From Megalobrama amblycephala (lineage: Eukaryota > Chordata > Actinopteri > Cypriniformes > Xenocyprididae), in the NCBI RefSeq assembly GCF_018812025.1, contig NC_063052.1, positions 18,125,414-18,189,413 of the forward strand: 64,000 bases of DNA, in the 5' to 3' direction. A program made the translations under genes and the position numbers. Each line of letters starts with the position of its first letter. Positions within the stretch are counted from its first letter, which is position 1. The notes under the pieces were generated by a model. That model did not search any database. It was not told the origin of the DNA and saw only the letters and a program-made list of their open reading frames with translations. Of this stretch, positions 44,518-56,751 are shown piece after piece.

Positions 44518-44880
44518 AGCCCGGAACACACCAAGCCGACGCCGGCGAACTAGTGGTGTCAAAAGCAGACTGCAGGGTTGGCTCACGTCGGCAGCATTCT
44601 GGGTCCAAAGTTGCCCTGACACACCAAACCGACGCTCGACACCCGACGGCCAAGTAGAACGTCCATTCTGCACCTGCGTAAGAAGGTACCAGCAGGTGGC
44701 AGTAGCTGAACAGCCAATCAGAATGATCAGGTGGCCCGACAGACCAACAAGCTCCGACGCCGATTCAACATGTTGAATCGGCCGAAAAAAAGCAGACTAA
44801 CTTCGGCCAACGGTGCAGAACACACTGAGAAATCTTTGTCGGCTGTGCTGGCCTTGTTAGAATTCTCCAGCATCCACGTA
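44518..44880. repeat. 'cacaccaagccgacg' repeat
   Basis: GGAACACACCAAGCCGACGC at 44522 and GACACACCAAACCGACGCTC at about 44616 are two copies of one motif. 'cggccgaa' and 'ccgacgcc' motifs follow in both orientations. Probably a non-autonomous DNA element with repeated subterminal motifs; the boundaries are uncertain. Confidence 0.45.
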
Positions 44881-44889
44881 ACTATCCAG

Positions 44890-45290
44890 TAAGTTAAACA
44901 GTGACTCAAAAAACTTTGCTGGAGACATCAAGTCGTTTATGAAGTTTATGATTCAACTGTGAAACTGTAAAAATATACCAAAGACACTATTACTAAGTAT
45001 GAAATTGAAAGATTACAGATTGATGATAAATTAAGGTTAAATAAATCAAGAAAATGTACATCAAAATATCACAATAACCTTCTCAAACATATCACACAAT
45101 AAATGAACACTGTGTACTTATAGACATTGCGTTTAACAGATGCAAAGAAAGAAGATGTTTGAGGATGTCACAGCTACCACAATTTTTCTGAACTTCTGTA
45201 GTACAACTGGTACTTCCTGCTTCCTGAACTAAGAGGCTAATTGTGACAGCTTTTCAAAATTAAAGTCCTCAGCGTAGACAAACATAAAAC
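44890..45290. other. No gene seen
   Basis: AT-rich sequence, no recognisable element. Confidence 0.35.
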
Positions 45291-45295
45291 AAGGC

Positions 45296-45757
45296 TGCGT
45301 TCCAGGAAGGTTTTTGAGCCCATAAGTAACGATTTCTAATCACGACTCACGACTTTGTAGTGTTCCAGGAAAATCACGCCAAACTGCGTAAAAGTGTAAA
45401 CAAACCAACATGGCGGACCGTGCGGGGCTTATGCTCATTAACAATTATTTCTATCACCAAAGGTGCTTACTCCTTGCTTATTTGAGGTAAACAGAGGAGG
45501 AAAACGGCGCAAGAAGAAGGCAAGGCAAGAGAAGCTGTTATACCTTTTATTTTACCGTGCACTTGCATAAACACCACATCCGTAGGGGCTGCCATTGTTG
45601 TTTCGCAGGCTATGTGACATCAGAACCCGTAACTGGGAGTACATCGATCTAGTACGAGTTCACGGGTGGGAAGTCACGGCTTTGACTGCTGTTCCAGTGC
45701 ACTTTCACGGGTAGAAGGTTGGAAAAACACGGGTTACGGGTTGCCTGGAACGCGGCA
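45296..45757. mobile_element. MITE with CTGCGTTCCAGG ends
   Basis: The left end GGCTGCGTTCCAGGAAGG and the right end GGTTGCCTGGAACGCGGC are inverted repeats. Internal motifs 'gttccagg' and 'cacgggt' recur in both halves. Length about 460 bp, non-coding. Similar to Harbinger-type MITEs by general look only. Confidence 0.65.
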
Positions 45758-45759
45758 TA

Positions 45760-47245
45760 AGTCCCATCAAAATCCAAATCAACACAGTCCTGCACATCGG
45801 CCGATGAACAAAAACTGCCATTTCTCCCAGCGAACGGCAATAGAGTGCAACAGTGCCGATAAGGATTTAAAAAAAAAATCTTCATTAAATCGTTATAAGC
45901 CATGAACCGAGCCAACCAGCCATGTGGTGAATCACAACATAACAATCAACTTTGATTTGAAGCAAAAAAGTATTTGAAATCTGACGAAAATACAAAGGCA
46001 CAAGACTTTGTACTTAATGGATTTAGTGAGGGAAAGAACTACAATCAGATGAAGCATTGCTAACAGCAAATACATATATTATTTATTGGATGCCATGGGT
46101 TCATTCCGTCATTTGTTGTGTAGAATGCTTGTGTTGCGATGTTCTGCTCCTGAAATAAAAACATCTCTGTGTTTGCCTGTGTAAGAGCACCATTTTATTG
46201 GAAACTGTCTATAGCTTGATTCCTGTGTGCATCTTTGTACAGTCCTCCCAAGCTTTCCTTCCAGAAGCTCTTTTACACACAAAAGGCTAAGAACTATCAT
46301 GTGGTACACTCCCCTTCTTTCCCCAGTCATGCGAAGTTGAAACGTCTGTGCGCTCAGTAAGAGGCCAGATAAGCCTTCCCATCAGCCCTCTAACCCCCCT
46401 CACCCATGTTGGGGAAGATTTTGTTGATGCAAAGTCAAAGCTCCCCATGGCACTTCCACACTGGCACGTTTCATGCCCTGTCCTCGGGCAAAATATCAGT
46501 GACATTCTGCATTCATGCAGCGTTTGTTTTGTGGGTCCAAAACAGAAGGGCAAACTTGTTTGTGTGTAACTTCTTTGTTGATGACATGTGTTTCTGAAGC
46601 TACTGTAATGTAAATTTGACATGAGATATAATTGCTCAACAGAGCTGGAGCTCAGCTTATTTCTATGGAAGTATGACGCAACAGGAAATCACACATAGAG
46701 ATAGAAAAAATATCCTAGACTGTACTTCCTGTAAGCAATATGTGCGGCAGGGTTCCAGATGACCCACAGAACCTGCCAGCAAATAAATGCAACACATTCA
46801 TATGAATACATGTCCACATTCATACTCTTACAGTACACAAGAACATTCCCATTGGGTTTATTATGGCAGTGTTTGACTGAATACTCCCTAAATCCTAAAC
46901 TAAAATAATAAATAAATCTTGAACTCGTAAATTGTTTTAAACTTCATGGCAGGCATGTTTTTCTCAGTAATCACATAATAATTGCAGGGGAAATCCAATG
47001 AGAGCAAGCTGGTTGTTTTCTCAAGTGTTTAATAGTGGGAAACCAAGTGTGAGTGAGGAAAGATGTAGTGGGTGTGATGTCAGTTTGTTTAAAATAAAAG
47101 TGAATATGAAAATATTCAAACAAGGAAAATAAAGTGTCCATGGAGATGCAATAACTGCAAGGGGGTGTGGCGTCCTTGCCGTGCTTGAATATTTTGAAGG
47201 ACGGGGAGTGCAGGAAGGGGAAGGCACTAATGAATCCTGCACAAC
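45760..47245. other. No supported gene
   Basis: ORFs at 45649-45945, 46287-46622, 46348-46569 and 46971-47279 overlap one another on both strands without any recognisable domain or splice-consistent pattern. I see no repeat boundaries here. Confidence 0.35.
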
Positions 47246-47544
47246 ATGAAGTTTTATTAACAAAGTTTGGGAGGAGCATTTTCAGATAATTAACTTAATT
47301 ATCACAAGTGGAGAGCATTCAGTTAATCAACTCAACCAACATCAAGAGGTATAATACAGCAGACTTACCTCTGTTCGTCTGAGAGTTTATCAGTATCCCT
47401 CCTCCACCCCATCTCCTCACTTCTAGTTCTATCTATACCACAACCGGGGGGAGTACTCTGGGTTTGGGCCAAAATTCCTGGCTCGGAGATCAAATACGAA
47501 TAACTGTTACTCTATTTAATTACATGTAAATGTGAACTTGTGAA
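47246..47544 (+). mobile_element. Second solo A-B terminal unit (Ngaro-like)
   Basis: Collinear with 17278-17593: starts ATGAAGTTTTATTAACAAAG, shares CAAGTGGAGAGCATTCAG and GCAGACTTACCTCTGTTCG, and ends with GGGGGGAGTACTCTGGGTTT … AATGTGAACTTGTGAA. CTCCACCCCATCTCCTCA is shared with A2 of the main element but missing from the first solo. The B part has an internal deletion around 'ggctcggag'. Same orientation as the first solo, opposite to the main element. Confidence 0.75.
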
Positions 47545-48578
47545 ATATATTTAAAAAGCAAAAATGCTACAGGAGTTACTATGAGTGAGTTTGTAATTCT
47601 TAAGAATATGAAATCATTGAGTCAGTAGTCCAGTCCATTAGGCCAGTGGTTTTCATTTCTGGTCCACTGCACATTTATCTCTCTAATCTGATGCTCTCAG
47701 TTCAGTTCATGGGGCTCTTTGTTAATCTAAATCAGCTGTATTAAATAAAGAAGACTTACAAAATATGCAGTGCTATGGGTCCTTAGAATCAAAATACTCA
47801 GAAAAAAAGATTTAACCTATAACTAATTTACTTACCCATACTGCTTCTCAGGCACAATAGTAAAACAGCAAGTTGTTTTTGACTCCTCTGATGATTTCTG
47901 CTGGACTGCGACAAGATTTGAATAAAAAAGAAGCTCTTAACCCAAGAGGCTGTAAAAGACAGGTGTAAAAAACTTATCTATGGGTTTAATTTAATTTCAT
48001 TGCACCTGTGGACATAAATATGCACTAAAATACAGAAATGTCAAAATTATTAGAAGTGATTTCACACAAATGGCCCTGAGGGGTTGATAAAGTGCTTTGT
48101 AGAGCCAACTCTGACTCACAGAATTCAGGCTGTTTGTATCAGCATATTGCCAAAGGAGGTCTTATGTAATTCAAGCCAGTAAGCTTAAAGATGCAAACTG
48201 CTGTAATTTGCAAGATAATGCTATGCTAAGGCCATGGGACCTTCAGAAAAATAACGGTTTAGACAAATTCACTGTCCTTCCCTTCAAATTTGTAAAGTGA
48301 AAATAAATAGCTTCTTTGAAAAGTGAAAATAACTTCTGTGATTCAGATTCACTCTACAACATCAACCTACAGCAAATATATGAAGGTGGCAAATAATTAT
48401 ATTTCCGCCGTTTGTCATATTTTCCATGTTCATACAGCTCATGAGAGTACATTGGTGGCATGTGGTTGACTTCTAAAATTAGGTAAAGTCCCACTCTGCA
48501 TGTGCTATAGGTTTTTTTTAGTCCAATGTAATTTCATATTCAATCTGATGTTTTTAAAGTAATGTTTTTTGGGGTGTG
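47545..48578. other. No gene seen
   Basis: AT-rich, no ORF of note and no identified repeat boundaries. Confidence 0.35.
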
Positions 48579-48582
48579 TTAA

Positions 48583-49038
48583 AGGATTAGTTCACTTCTA
48601 AATGAACATTTCCTGATAATTTACTAACCCCCATGTCATCCAAGATGTTCATGTCTTTCTTTTATCAGTTGAAAAGAAATTAAGTTTTTGATGAAAACAT
48701 TCCAGGATTATTCTCCTTATAGTGGACTTCAATGGTCTCCAAATGGTTGAAGGTCAAAATTAGTTTCAGTGCAGTTTCAAAGGGCTTTAAACGATAAGTT
48801 GTTATTTTTGTTTTGTTTTTGCGCAAAAAGGTATTCTTATCTCTTCATAACATTAAGGTTGAACCACTGTAGTCAAGTTAGCTGTAGCTACCTTTCTGGA
48901 CGTCAAAAAGGTGCAATGACGTTGCTGAATATGTGTGGATCAGATACCCTTGGATTTCATCAAAAATATCTTAATTTATGTTACGAAGATGAACAAAGGT
49001 CTTACGGGTGTGGAACAACATGAGGGTGAACTAACCTT
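48583..49038. mobile_element. Fold-back family element, two different halves, TTAA-flanked
   Basis: TTAA lies at 48579-48582 and 49039-49042; the ends AGGATTAGTTCAC and GTGAACTAACCT are inverted. The left half (…ATCCAAGATGTTCATGTC, GGACTTCAATGG) belongs to a different body type from the right half. The right half (AAGGTTGAACCACTGTAG, CATCAAAAATATCTTAATTT) matches 61465-61605. The element is a chimera of two subfamilies. Confidence 0.78.
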
Positions 49039-49189
49039 TTAAGCCCTTTTAAGTATACAGTGCATACAGTGTGTGTGACCTAAATTTCTTTATTATCTTA
49101 GTACACACATACTATATGCACCTAACCTGATTTCTCTAACCACACATACCCTGTATAATCAGCCCAGCTCAAACACACACTTTAAATAT

Positions 49190-49280
49190 GATTGGCCTCC
49201 TGACTCAGCCAAAACTCAAACCAGTGACCTTGTTGTTGTGAGGTGACAGTGCTACCCACTGAGGCACCATGCTGCCCCAA
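49190..49280 (-). repeat. tRNA-like SINE fragment
   Basis: On the minus strand GGTGCCTCAGTGGGTAGCAC and TCACAACAACAAGGTCACTG resemble the start and the A/B-box spacing of a tRNA-derived SINE head. It is about 90 bp with no tail. Confidence 0.45.
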
Positions 49281-49750
49281 AAATGAACTTCCCTCAAACT
49301 ATTTGATCTCATATTTTGTTTTTGAAGAGGCACTGCTTCCCTTGCCTCCTTGGAGAAAATGACTAAGCCTTATATGCTGAAAAGACAGTCCAGCAATTGT
49401 CTTATTGTAAGTCTCATGTCAATTCCTTTTGGTCTGCCACTGATTTTATGGAGGCACAGATGATATAATCAAAAAACAGATGGTAACAGCATTGGCTATT
49501 TCAGTCCAGCATGCAAAAACAGAAGGTGCAGGTATTTGCTAGGTATTTGATAGGTATCCTATAGAGTGCAGTGGTTGTATTTAGGGCATCTTTTACTGGT
49601 CATAGGGAGAGAGATAATCAGTATGGTTACCACATACTGCTATAACATCTGCAGCTTATTAAACATCCTACATCCAACAGCTTTTGGGTTTGCAAGTTTT
49701 CAAAACAAAGTTTCCTGTTAAACTTTCCAGTCATGGCAGCGCTATATTAA

Positions 49751-50695
49751 AGGTGCCATCGAATTGAAAATTGAATTTACCTCGGCATAGTTCAGTACAT
49801 GGAAATGAAATACAGCGAGTCTCAAACTCCATTGTTTCCTCCTTCTTATATAAATCTTATATATGTTTAAAAGACCTCTGAAGAACAGGCGAATCTCAAC
49901 ATAACACCAACTGTTACGTAACATTCGGTGTGTACGCCCCCAATATTTGCATATGCCAGCCCATGTTCCCAACATTATGAAAGGCATTACACAAGGGCAG
50001 CCAGTATTAATGTCTGGATGCGCACAGCCGAATCATCAGGCTAGGTAAGCAAGCAAGGACAATAGCGAAAAATGGCAGATGGAGCGATAATAACTGACAT
50101 GATCCATGATATCATGATATTTTTAGTGATATTTGTAAATTGTCTTTCTAAATGTTTCGTTAGCATGTTGCTAATGTACTGTTAAATGTGGTTAAAGTTA
50201 CCATCGTTTATTACTGTATTCACGGAGACAAGAGCCGTCGCTATTTTCATTTTTAAACACTTGCAGTCTGTATAATGCATAAACACATCTTCATTCTTTA
50301 TAACTCTCTCCAACAGTGTAGCATTAGCCGTTAGCCACGGAGCACTATCAAACTCGTTCAGAATCAAATGTAAACATCCAAATAAACAATGTACTTACGC
50401 GATTAGACATGCGCTGCATGATAAACACTTTGTAAAGATCCATTTTGAGGGTTATATTAGCTGTGTGAACTTTGTTTATGCAATGATAGAGTCAAGAGCT
50501 CAGGAGGGGGCGGAGAGCACGAGCAATTAAAGGGGCCGCAGCCTGAATCGGCGCATTTCTAATTATGCCTCAAAATAGGAAGTTAAAAAAATTATTTAAA
50601 AAAAAATCTATGAGGTATTTTGAGCTGAAACTTCACAGACACATTCAGGGGACACCTTATATATATATATATATAAAACTCATAATACATCTTTA
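49751..50695. mobile_element. 0.95-kb non-autonomous element (copy 2, inverted)
   Basis: TTAA (49747-49750) followed by AGGTGCCATCG. The body is the reverse complement of 29921-30891 throughout (for example GAATCATCAGGCTAGGTAAG, AATGGATCTTTACAAAG in reverse). The far end is damaged by a (TA)n expansion at about 50659-50675 and lacks the terminal GGGCACC. The 61-codon ORF inside is not conserved. Confidence 0.82.
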
Positions 50696-50699
50696 GGTA

Positions 50700-51960
50700 T
50701 TGCTGTCTGGCATCATCCCAACCCACTATCCTGCACAACTGAGCTGAGTTTGGCATTTATCACCAGAGTCCTGAAGCTCAAAGCCATAAGTGGCGGAAGA
50801 CAGACTCTGTTCCCCTCCAGAGAATCACTGACTCACCCTGTCACAAGGTGAAAAAAAGCCAATTCTGCCGACACTGCTGGTGAACAGAAGCTGTAGTGCT
50901 AAGTGGGTGTTACTATGACCACATAGGCTACACACAACTGTCTGAAACCATCAGTCATCCCTGAGGAGTCACAGCTTCAAACAGACTTTTCCTCTTATTA
51001 AAACAATAGTTTGGTGGTTTAACAACATAACCACAATATTTACTGGATTTTTACATTTTATGTAGCAAATAAGCCCAGGTCCCTCCTTGAGTGTAATCAG
51101 CTGAAATGTGTTATGCATTATGTGGGTCACTGCATTTTTGGATTTGTTTTTTGAGCTGGAAAGCCTGGATCAAGGTCTTGTGTATCTCCACCTGCTCTTT
51201 AACCACTCACTGATGGAGCCCTCATGACAGTAACACAGAGAATCACTTTGCATTTGGCTATAACAGTTGCTCTGGAGAAGATTCCATTAATTATACAGTG
51301 AAATCATGTGCTAGTACTACTGAGCAGGAAAAAAAAAAAAAACATCAACCCTTTTAAGGAACTGTTGAAAGCATTTGGATTAAACACATGAGGCCATGTG
51401 TTTAGGTCTCAACAGGACAGTTCGAGCATCTCTCCTCACCAGCCCTAAGGGATTTTTCATTAATGTATCAGCAGTTCTAGCTCATATGCTGCCCCAGCAT
51501 GCAAGTCATGAGAGGAGAAAATGCACTATTAAAACGCTGCTAAAAAAATCTCTGCTAAAAAGCCCAGGAGAAAAGACACTAAGAAGTCATTTAGCAGGCT
51601 CTTGTATACAAAGAAACTTACACATATAGTATTTCTGAGGCAACCATCCCTTGAGTAACCTACATCTTGTTAAAGACCGCAATAGTGTTGAGTTCAACTT
51701 GTCGGTCACCATCCCAGATCTTTAACCACTATTCTATTTGAAAAGCAGTTGGTAGGATTTGTTTTTGTGTCCATCGGGAATTGATTGGCTAGTTGGATTG
51801 TTGTTGTTTGCTAATTGCTATATGTTTCATGTAATTGACAGGATTCTTGAGACAAAGGATTGAAAGTCGACTGGCTTTTGAGCAACATAATTGACCAGCT
51901 CTAAGGCTGCAACTCTTTGTCAGAATACATTAATGGCCATCAAAGGAGAAAAAGCTTTTT
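50700..51960. other. No supported gene
   Basis: Unique-looking DNA with a poly-A run at about 51330. The 77-codon ORF at 51396-51629 has no recognisable domain. Confidence 0.35.
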
Positions 51961-51974
51961 AGCCACATAATGGT

Positions 51975-52165
51975 GTAGTTTTATTAAGTTATATATTTGG
52001 GGCTTTTTGCCTTAATTTTGAGAGGACAGTTGAGTACAGACAGGAAGCAATAGGGAAGTGGGATCAGGAAAAGACCACAAGATGGGACTCAAACTCAGGT
52101 CGCCTGAAGCCCTGTTGTGCTATGTGTCGGAGCACCATCCACAAGGCTGGTTTCGTCATAAAGAT
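51975..52165 (-). repeat. SINE/MIR-like tRNA-derived fragment
   Basis: On the plus strand GGGACTCAAACTCAGGTCGC (the inverse of a B box) precedes 'gtcggagcaccatccacaagg' (the A-box side), and the left part has GGGGCTTTTTGCCTT and 'gaggacagt'. The whole is a reversed tRNA-derived repeat with a short body. No target duplication seen. Confidence 0.5.
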
Positions 52166-52255
52166 GGAATAACAGCATCTACAAGCAGGAGCTAACCTCT
52201 AGCCAACCAGTTAAACCCTAATCTCTTAGTTGACACCACCTCATTGATTATTATA

Positions 52256-53780
52256 CAACCCGAAGTGTTGGGATGTTTTTTAAAATTTGAATAAAATGAA
52301 AACTAAAAGACTTTCAAATCACATGAGCCAATAGTTTTTAACAATAGAACACATATAACATAACAAATGTTTAAAGGGAGAAATATGACACTTTTATCCA
52401 CTAAATGAGCTTCAAATTTGATGACTGCTACAGGTCTCAAAAAAGTTGGCACGGGGCCACAAATGGCTGAAAAGCAAGAAATTTTGAAAATATTTAGCAG
52501 GGAGAACATTTAGCAACTAATTCATTGATATCAGGTCTGTGACATGAATAGCTATAGAAAGGATGTCTTAGAGAGGCAGAGTCTCTTAGAAGTAAAGATG
52601 GGCAGAACTGTGAAAGAGTGCATAAAATGATTGTCGAATACTTTAAAAACAATGTTCCTCAACGTCAAATTTCAAAGGCTTTGCAAATCTCATCATCTAC
52701 AGTGCATAACATCATCAAAAGATTCAGAGGAACTGGAAAAATCTCTGTGCGTAAGGGATAAGGCCGAAGACCTTTATTGGATGCCTGTGGTCTTCGGGCC
52801 CTCAGACGACACTGCAACACTCATCAGCATGATTGTGTCAATGACATTACTAAATGGGCCCAGGAATACTTCCAGAAACCACTGTCGGTAAACACAATCC
52901 GCCATGCCATCTGCAGATGCCAACTAAAGTTCTATCATGCAAACAAAAGCCATATGTGAACATGGTCCAGAAGCCCAGTTGTGTCCTTTAGGCCAAGGCT
53001 CATTTAAAATGGACTGTTTCAAAGTGGAAAAGTGTTCTATGGTCAGACGAGTCCAAATTTGTTGAAAATCACGGACGTTGTGTCCTCCGGGCTAAAGAGA
53101 AGGGAGACCTTCCAGCGTTCAGTTCAAAAGCCAGCATCTCTGATGGTATGGGGGTGCATAAGTGCATATGGTATGGGTAGCTTGCATGTTTTGGAAGGTA
53201 CTATGAATGCTGAAAGGTATATAAAGGTGTTAGACCAACATATGCTCCCCTCCAGATGACATCTATTTCAGGGAAGGCCTTGTGTATTTCAGCAAGACAA
53301 TGCAAAACCACATACTGCAGCTATTACAACAGCATGGAGTCCGGGTGCTGAATTCGCCTGCCTGCAGTCCAGATCTTTCACCTATAGAGAACATTTGGCA
53401 CATCATTAAACAAAAAATATGTTAAAGATGACCACAAACTCTTCAGCAGCTGGAAACCTTTATCAGGCAAGAATGGGACCAAATTCCAACACCAAAACTC
53501 CAGAAACTCATAACCTTGATGCCCAGACATCTTCAAACTGTTTTGAATGGAAGAGGAGATAGTAGACCATGGAAAACATGCCCTCGTCCCAATTATTTTG
53601 AGACCTGTAGCAGGCATCAAATTTGAAATGAGCTCATTTTGTGAATAAAATTGTTTAAAATTTGTTATGTTATCTATGTTCTATTGTGAATAAAATATTG
53701 GCTCATGTGATTTGAAAGTCTCTTAGTTTTCATTTTATTCATATTTAAAAAATGTCCCAACATTTCCGGAATTCGGGTTG
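52256..53780 (+). mobile_element. Full-length but dead Tc1-like transposon
   Basis: TA flanks both ends (52254-52255 and 53781-53782). The left end CAACCCGAAGTG … is inverted at the right end (… GAATTCGGGTTG). Inverted similarity extends over about 130 bp and includes ACTTTCAAATCACATGAGCC and its complement. The 1525-bp element is complete in outline, with the decayed transposase gene inside at about 52600-53600. Confidence 0.9.
52600..53480 (+). pseudogene. Tc1-like transposase pseudogene
   Basis: Translated pieces in order: an N-terminal helix-turn-helix region with QISKALQISSSTVHNIIKRF (about 52665-52725), then NDITKWAQEYFQKPLSVNTI (about 52840-52900), LWSDESKF with its frame broken at the first Asp (about 53036-53060), MVWGCISAYGMGSLHVLEG (53135-53200), FQQDNAKPHTA (second Asp, 53287-53320) and CSPDLSPIENIWHII (catalytic Glu, about 53361-53405). 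The three acidic residues of the DDE domain are still encoded. Stops and frameshifts lie between the pieces, for example after SVRKG at about 52760. It would cut and paste the element between its inverted ends. Confidence 0.85.
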
Positions 53781-53782
53781 TA

Positions 53783-54500
53783 CCACCCATTAAAGATGAT
53801 ATTGAATTTTACTCATAGAGAATGGAAAGGAAATCCTGTGTATGTGTTAGTGGTTACATGGCGGCATGACACAGAAAAATAAAAAAGCTTGAATCACCAA
53901 CCCTTCGTTCCCAGCCAAACACGTCACATCAAATTGTGCCGAAGAGACAGATGGGGAGCTAGCCCCGGATTACAGAGGTAAAAGCAATGGCATTCATCAC
54001 ACATTTGTTAAAGCAGACTTGGAAACTGGATATTAATGGCACTCACAAACTTGAATGCAGCGGATTGGCCATTGCGTTCGCTTTCAAGGGCAGACTTGTT
54101 TTGGTGGTACCTGTACAGTTTCCTGTAGCCTACATGCACATTCTTGTAATTGGAAATGGCCATAGAATTTAATATTTTGATACAAAAATCTCTCAATAAA
54201 ATGGTTACATGGTCCTTGACAAGCCCAATAGTCCCACAGGACAAGCTAATGGATTCCCTTGAAATGATTTCCTGTCCAGATGTGATTGCGGTTCTGGCTG
54301 ATAAACTGAAAGACTAATGAGTGTGTCTTGAAAAGATTATCATCATTACCCTCTGGTTGCATCTTCCCGTAATTTATACCGACTGGTCGATTCACATAAT
54401 GGAATTCTCATTCTGTATAATCCCTAATGAACTCACACCATGAGCTCAGTGACAAACACAAGTGCCAAATGTGATGACTTGTTAGTAAATCTAAATACAT
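53783..54500. other. No supported gene
   Basis: ORFs at 53987-54172 (plus) and 54008-54244 (minus) overlap each other; neither has a recognisable domain. Confidence 0.35.
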
Positions 54501-54504
54501 TTAA

Positions 54505-54730
54505 TAGATCCACAACCAGGGCTGGTAGAATTTGATTGTATGACTTTCACGCAATGTCGCCACTGAACATCTGACCTGTTTACAGAGAGAATCCTCCTGG
54601 ATCAACCTACAATTAAGTGCCTTGATCAAGGGCACAATGGGAATGGTTTATGGCTTATTGCAGGGATCGAGCTACCATTCTTTCAGTTATCAGACCTTAG
54701 CTTTAACCACTACACCTCACCACCTCCTAT
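54505..54730 (-). repeat. tRNA-like SINE-type repeat, reversed
   Basis: The plus strand shows GGGATCGAGCTACC (reverse of a B-box-like motif) followed by CAGACCTTAGCTTTAACCAC and TACACCTCACCACC, the A-box side. The upstream CTTGATCAAGGGCACAATGG is a body block. Not a tRNA gene: no acceptor pairing or intact fold visible. Confidence 0.5.
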
Positions 54731-54734
54731 TTAA

Positions 54735-55363
54735 TAGCACCATGCCTCTTTTACATATAGCTCTCTTTGGGAGAGCACTTCAATATGTCTAGATGTGCAT
54801 CAACCACCACATCATTTTGATATAGTTTGAAGACTTTTTGAAAGGCTTTAAGCTGTATGACAAATTGAGCAGCAAGAGAAAAGCTAAATCTGCTATCTGG
54901 TTAAGTCTCAGTTGGTTTTGCTTAACCTGCAGCTACTGCTAATCAAAGGAATGTGGCACACTGTAATTTTCTGCCCACTAGAGATTTCCTATGAGTCAGG
55001 AAACAGCAGAGCGCTGACAGCTAGTGAACATACTGCTGATTCAGAACACAAATCAGATTTCTATGGATTGCATGTGTGAACGCCTGCATAATGGAAGGAC
55101 AGCTCTTAAATGATGGACTCTTGTATTGGTTTATTTACCTTGGTGAACTCGTTTCGGTTCAGGTGACTTTAAGCAAACAAGTCTCCTGTCTCCTAAATTT
55201 ACTTTATATATATGCTGAAATGTGTACAACATGGATGTATTGACAGAATCTAAAATGTTAACGTATTTACGAATGCACAGATTTAGAAACATTAACTTTT
55301 TTCTGGATATATGATGGATATATAATTTTTGTAATGCGTTTCTCAGGTGATAGCTACAGAAAC

Positions 55364-55395
<32 letters not shown>

Positions 55396-55915
55396 TTTAA
55401 AAAGTCTTTACAGGGTTTTTTTTTAATTTGCTTTGGTACTATTTCCATAAATAAGGTGTACATTTTCAAAACTCTTAGTACAAAACTCCAAACTGATCAC
55501 ACTTGTAACACAGCAAGTCATTCTTTCAAAACCTGATCTCATGCTTTCATTCTAGTTGTACATATTTTCATTTTACATAATCACTGTTTCAAAACACAAG
55601 ATGTAATGAGAACATTTGGTTTAATCACTGAAACACAACAGTATGTTCTTCTATCATTTAATAATCAGTTAATCCAATAGCAAACAATGCAAGATACGTT
55701 TCAAATCCCCCTTGTTGCTGAAATAATTACACAGGTTACAGATGCCACAATTAGAAAATACACTACATTACCTTACATAATTGACATAAAATCCATAATG
55801 TTTGTAACAGTATCTATTCAGTGTGTTATCAAAAGGTGTGAAATATGACACAGTCATGAGGTTTTGTGTAGAACAGTGTTTGCTGCCAGTACAGTAAACG
55901 TTCTCACTGTACCAT
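54735..55915. other. No gene seen
   Basis: AT-rich with a poly-A run at about 55367-55394. No repeat edges were identified, though the text after 55560 resembles MITE interiors. Confidence 0.35.
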
Positions 55916-55939
55916 ATGACTGAATCTATAACTGATCTT

Positions 55940-56195
55940 ATAGACGTTGCGATGGTATATGTGGTTTACGGGGACTCTCCATAGGCGTAATTATTTTTAT
56001 ACTGTACAAACTGTATATTCTATCGCCTACACTAACCCTACCCCTAAACCTACCCATCACAGAAAACTTTCTGCATTTTTACATTTTATAAAATATCATT
56101 TCATATGATTTATAAGCCATTTTCCTCATGGGGACTAAAAAAATGGCTACATTTGGTCATTTGGTTCACAACACAGGGTTTACCATGACCCCACA
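55940..56195 (+). repeat. 'ccctaaacctacccatcaca' repeat
   Basis: Contains ACACTAACCCTACCCCTAAA and CCTACCCATCACAGAAAAC, then TATGATTTATAAGCCATTTT and CTCATGGGGAC. I recognise this as a common fish non-coding repeat; ends not defined. Confidence 0.5.
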
Positions 56196-56751
56196 CACTC
56201 ACTTTGACAATTGTGGTCATCATCTAAGATAAATTGCTTATAATGTAAAAAGAATTCATTACATTTGGTTATCCATATCGGAAAATGCAAACAAGTTCTA
56301 TAGAAACTACTAATTAAATAATAGACAAATGTATTATACTGAACGAGAAGAGATGCAAATCAAACATTTGATAGTAATAGCATTATGAAAGGCAGTTACT
56401 GTGAATGAAACACTTATTTTGTGTAGTGAAAAGGATATTTTGTGATTTTGTGCATTGTACTAACACAATTGAAAATATGCTGAAACGTTTGAAACAAGTG
56501 CACTTTTGATGATCTGTTGTGATATTAGTACTAAGAGTTTTGAAAATTTACCAGTTACTTGTGAAAATTGCACCAAAGCAATTAAAAAAACTGTATAAGC
56601 TGAGACAAAAAGATTTAAAAAAATGTCCAAACGGTATGAAATTACTGCTATTACCATCCTTGTTGGGACATTTGGTTCACAACGCAGTGTTGCAGGACCA
56701 CACACACACTTTGAAAATTGTGGTCATTATCTAAGATAAATTGCATTTACA

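Noticed and set aside
46287..46622. Overlapping ORFs of 111, 73 and 63 codons on both strands
   Set aside because: They cover the same DNA in different frames with no domain; I could not support a host exon with splice sites or conservation.
54670..54725. tRNA-like segments (also 52080, 49230, 60784)
   Set aside because: They have box-like motifs but no intact acceptor, anticodon and T arms; they belong to SINE-type repeats and are not tRNA genes.
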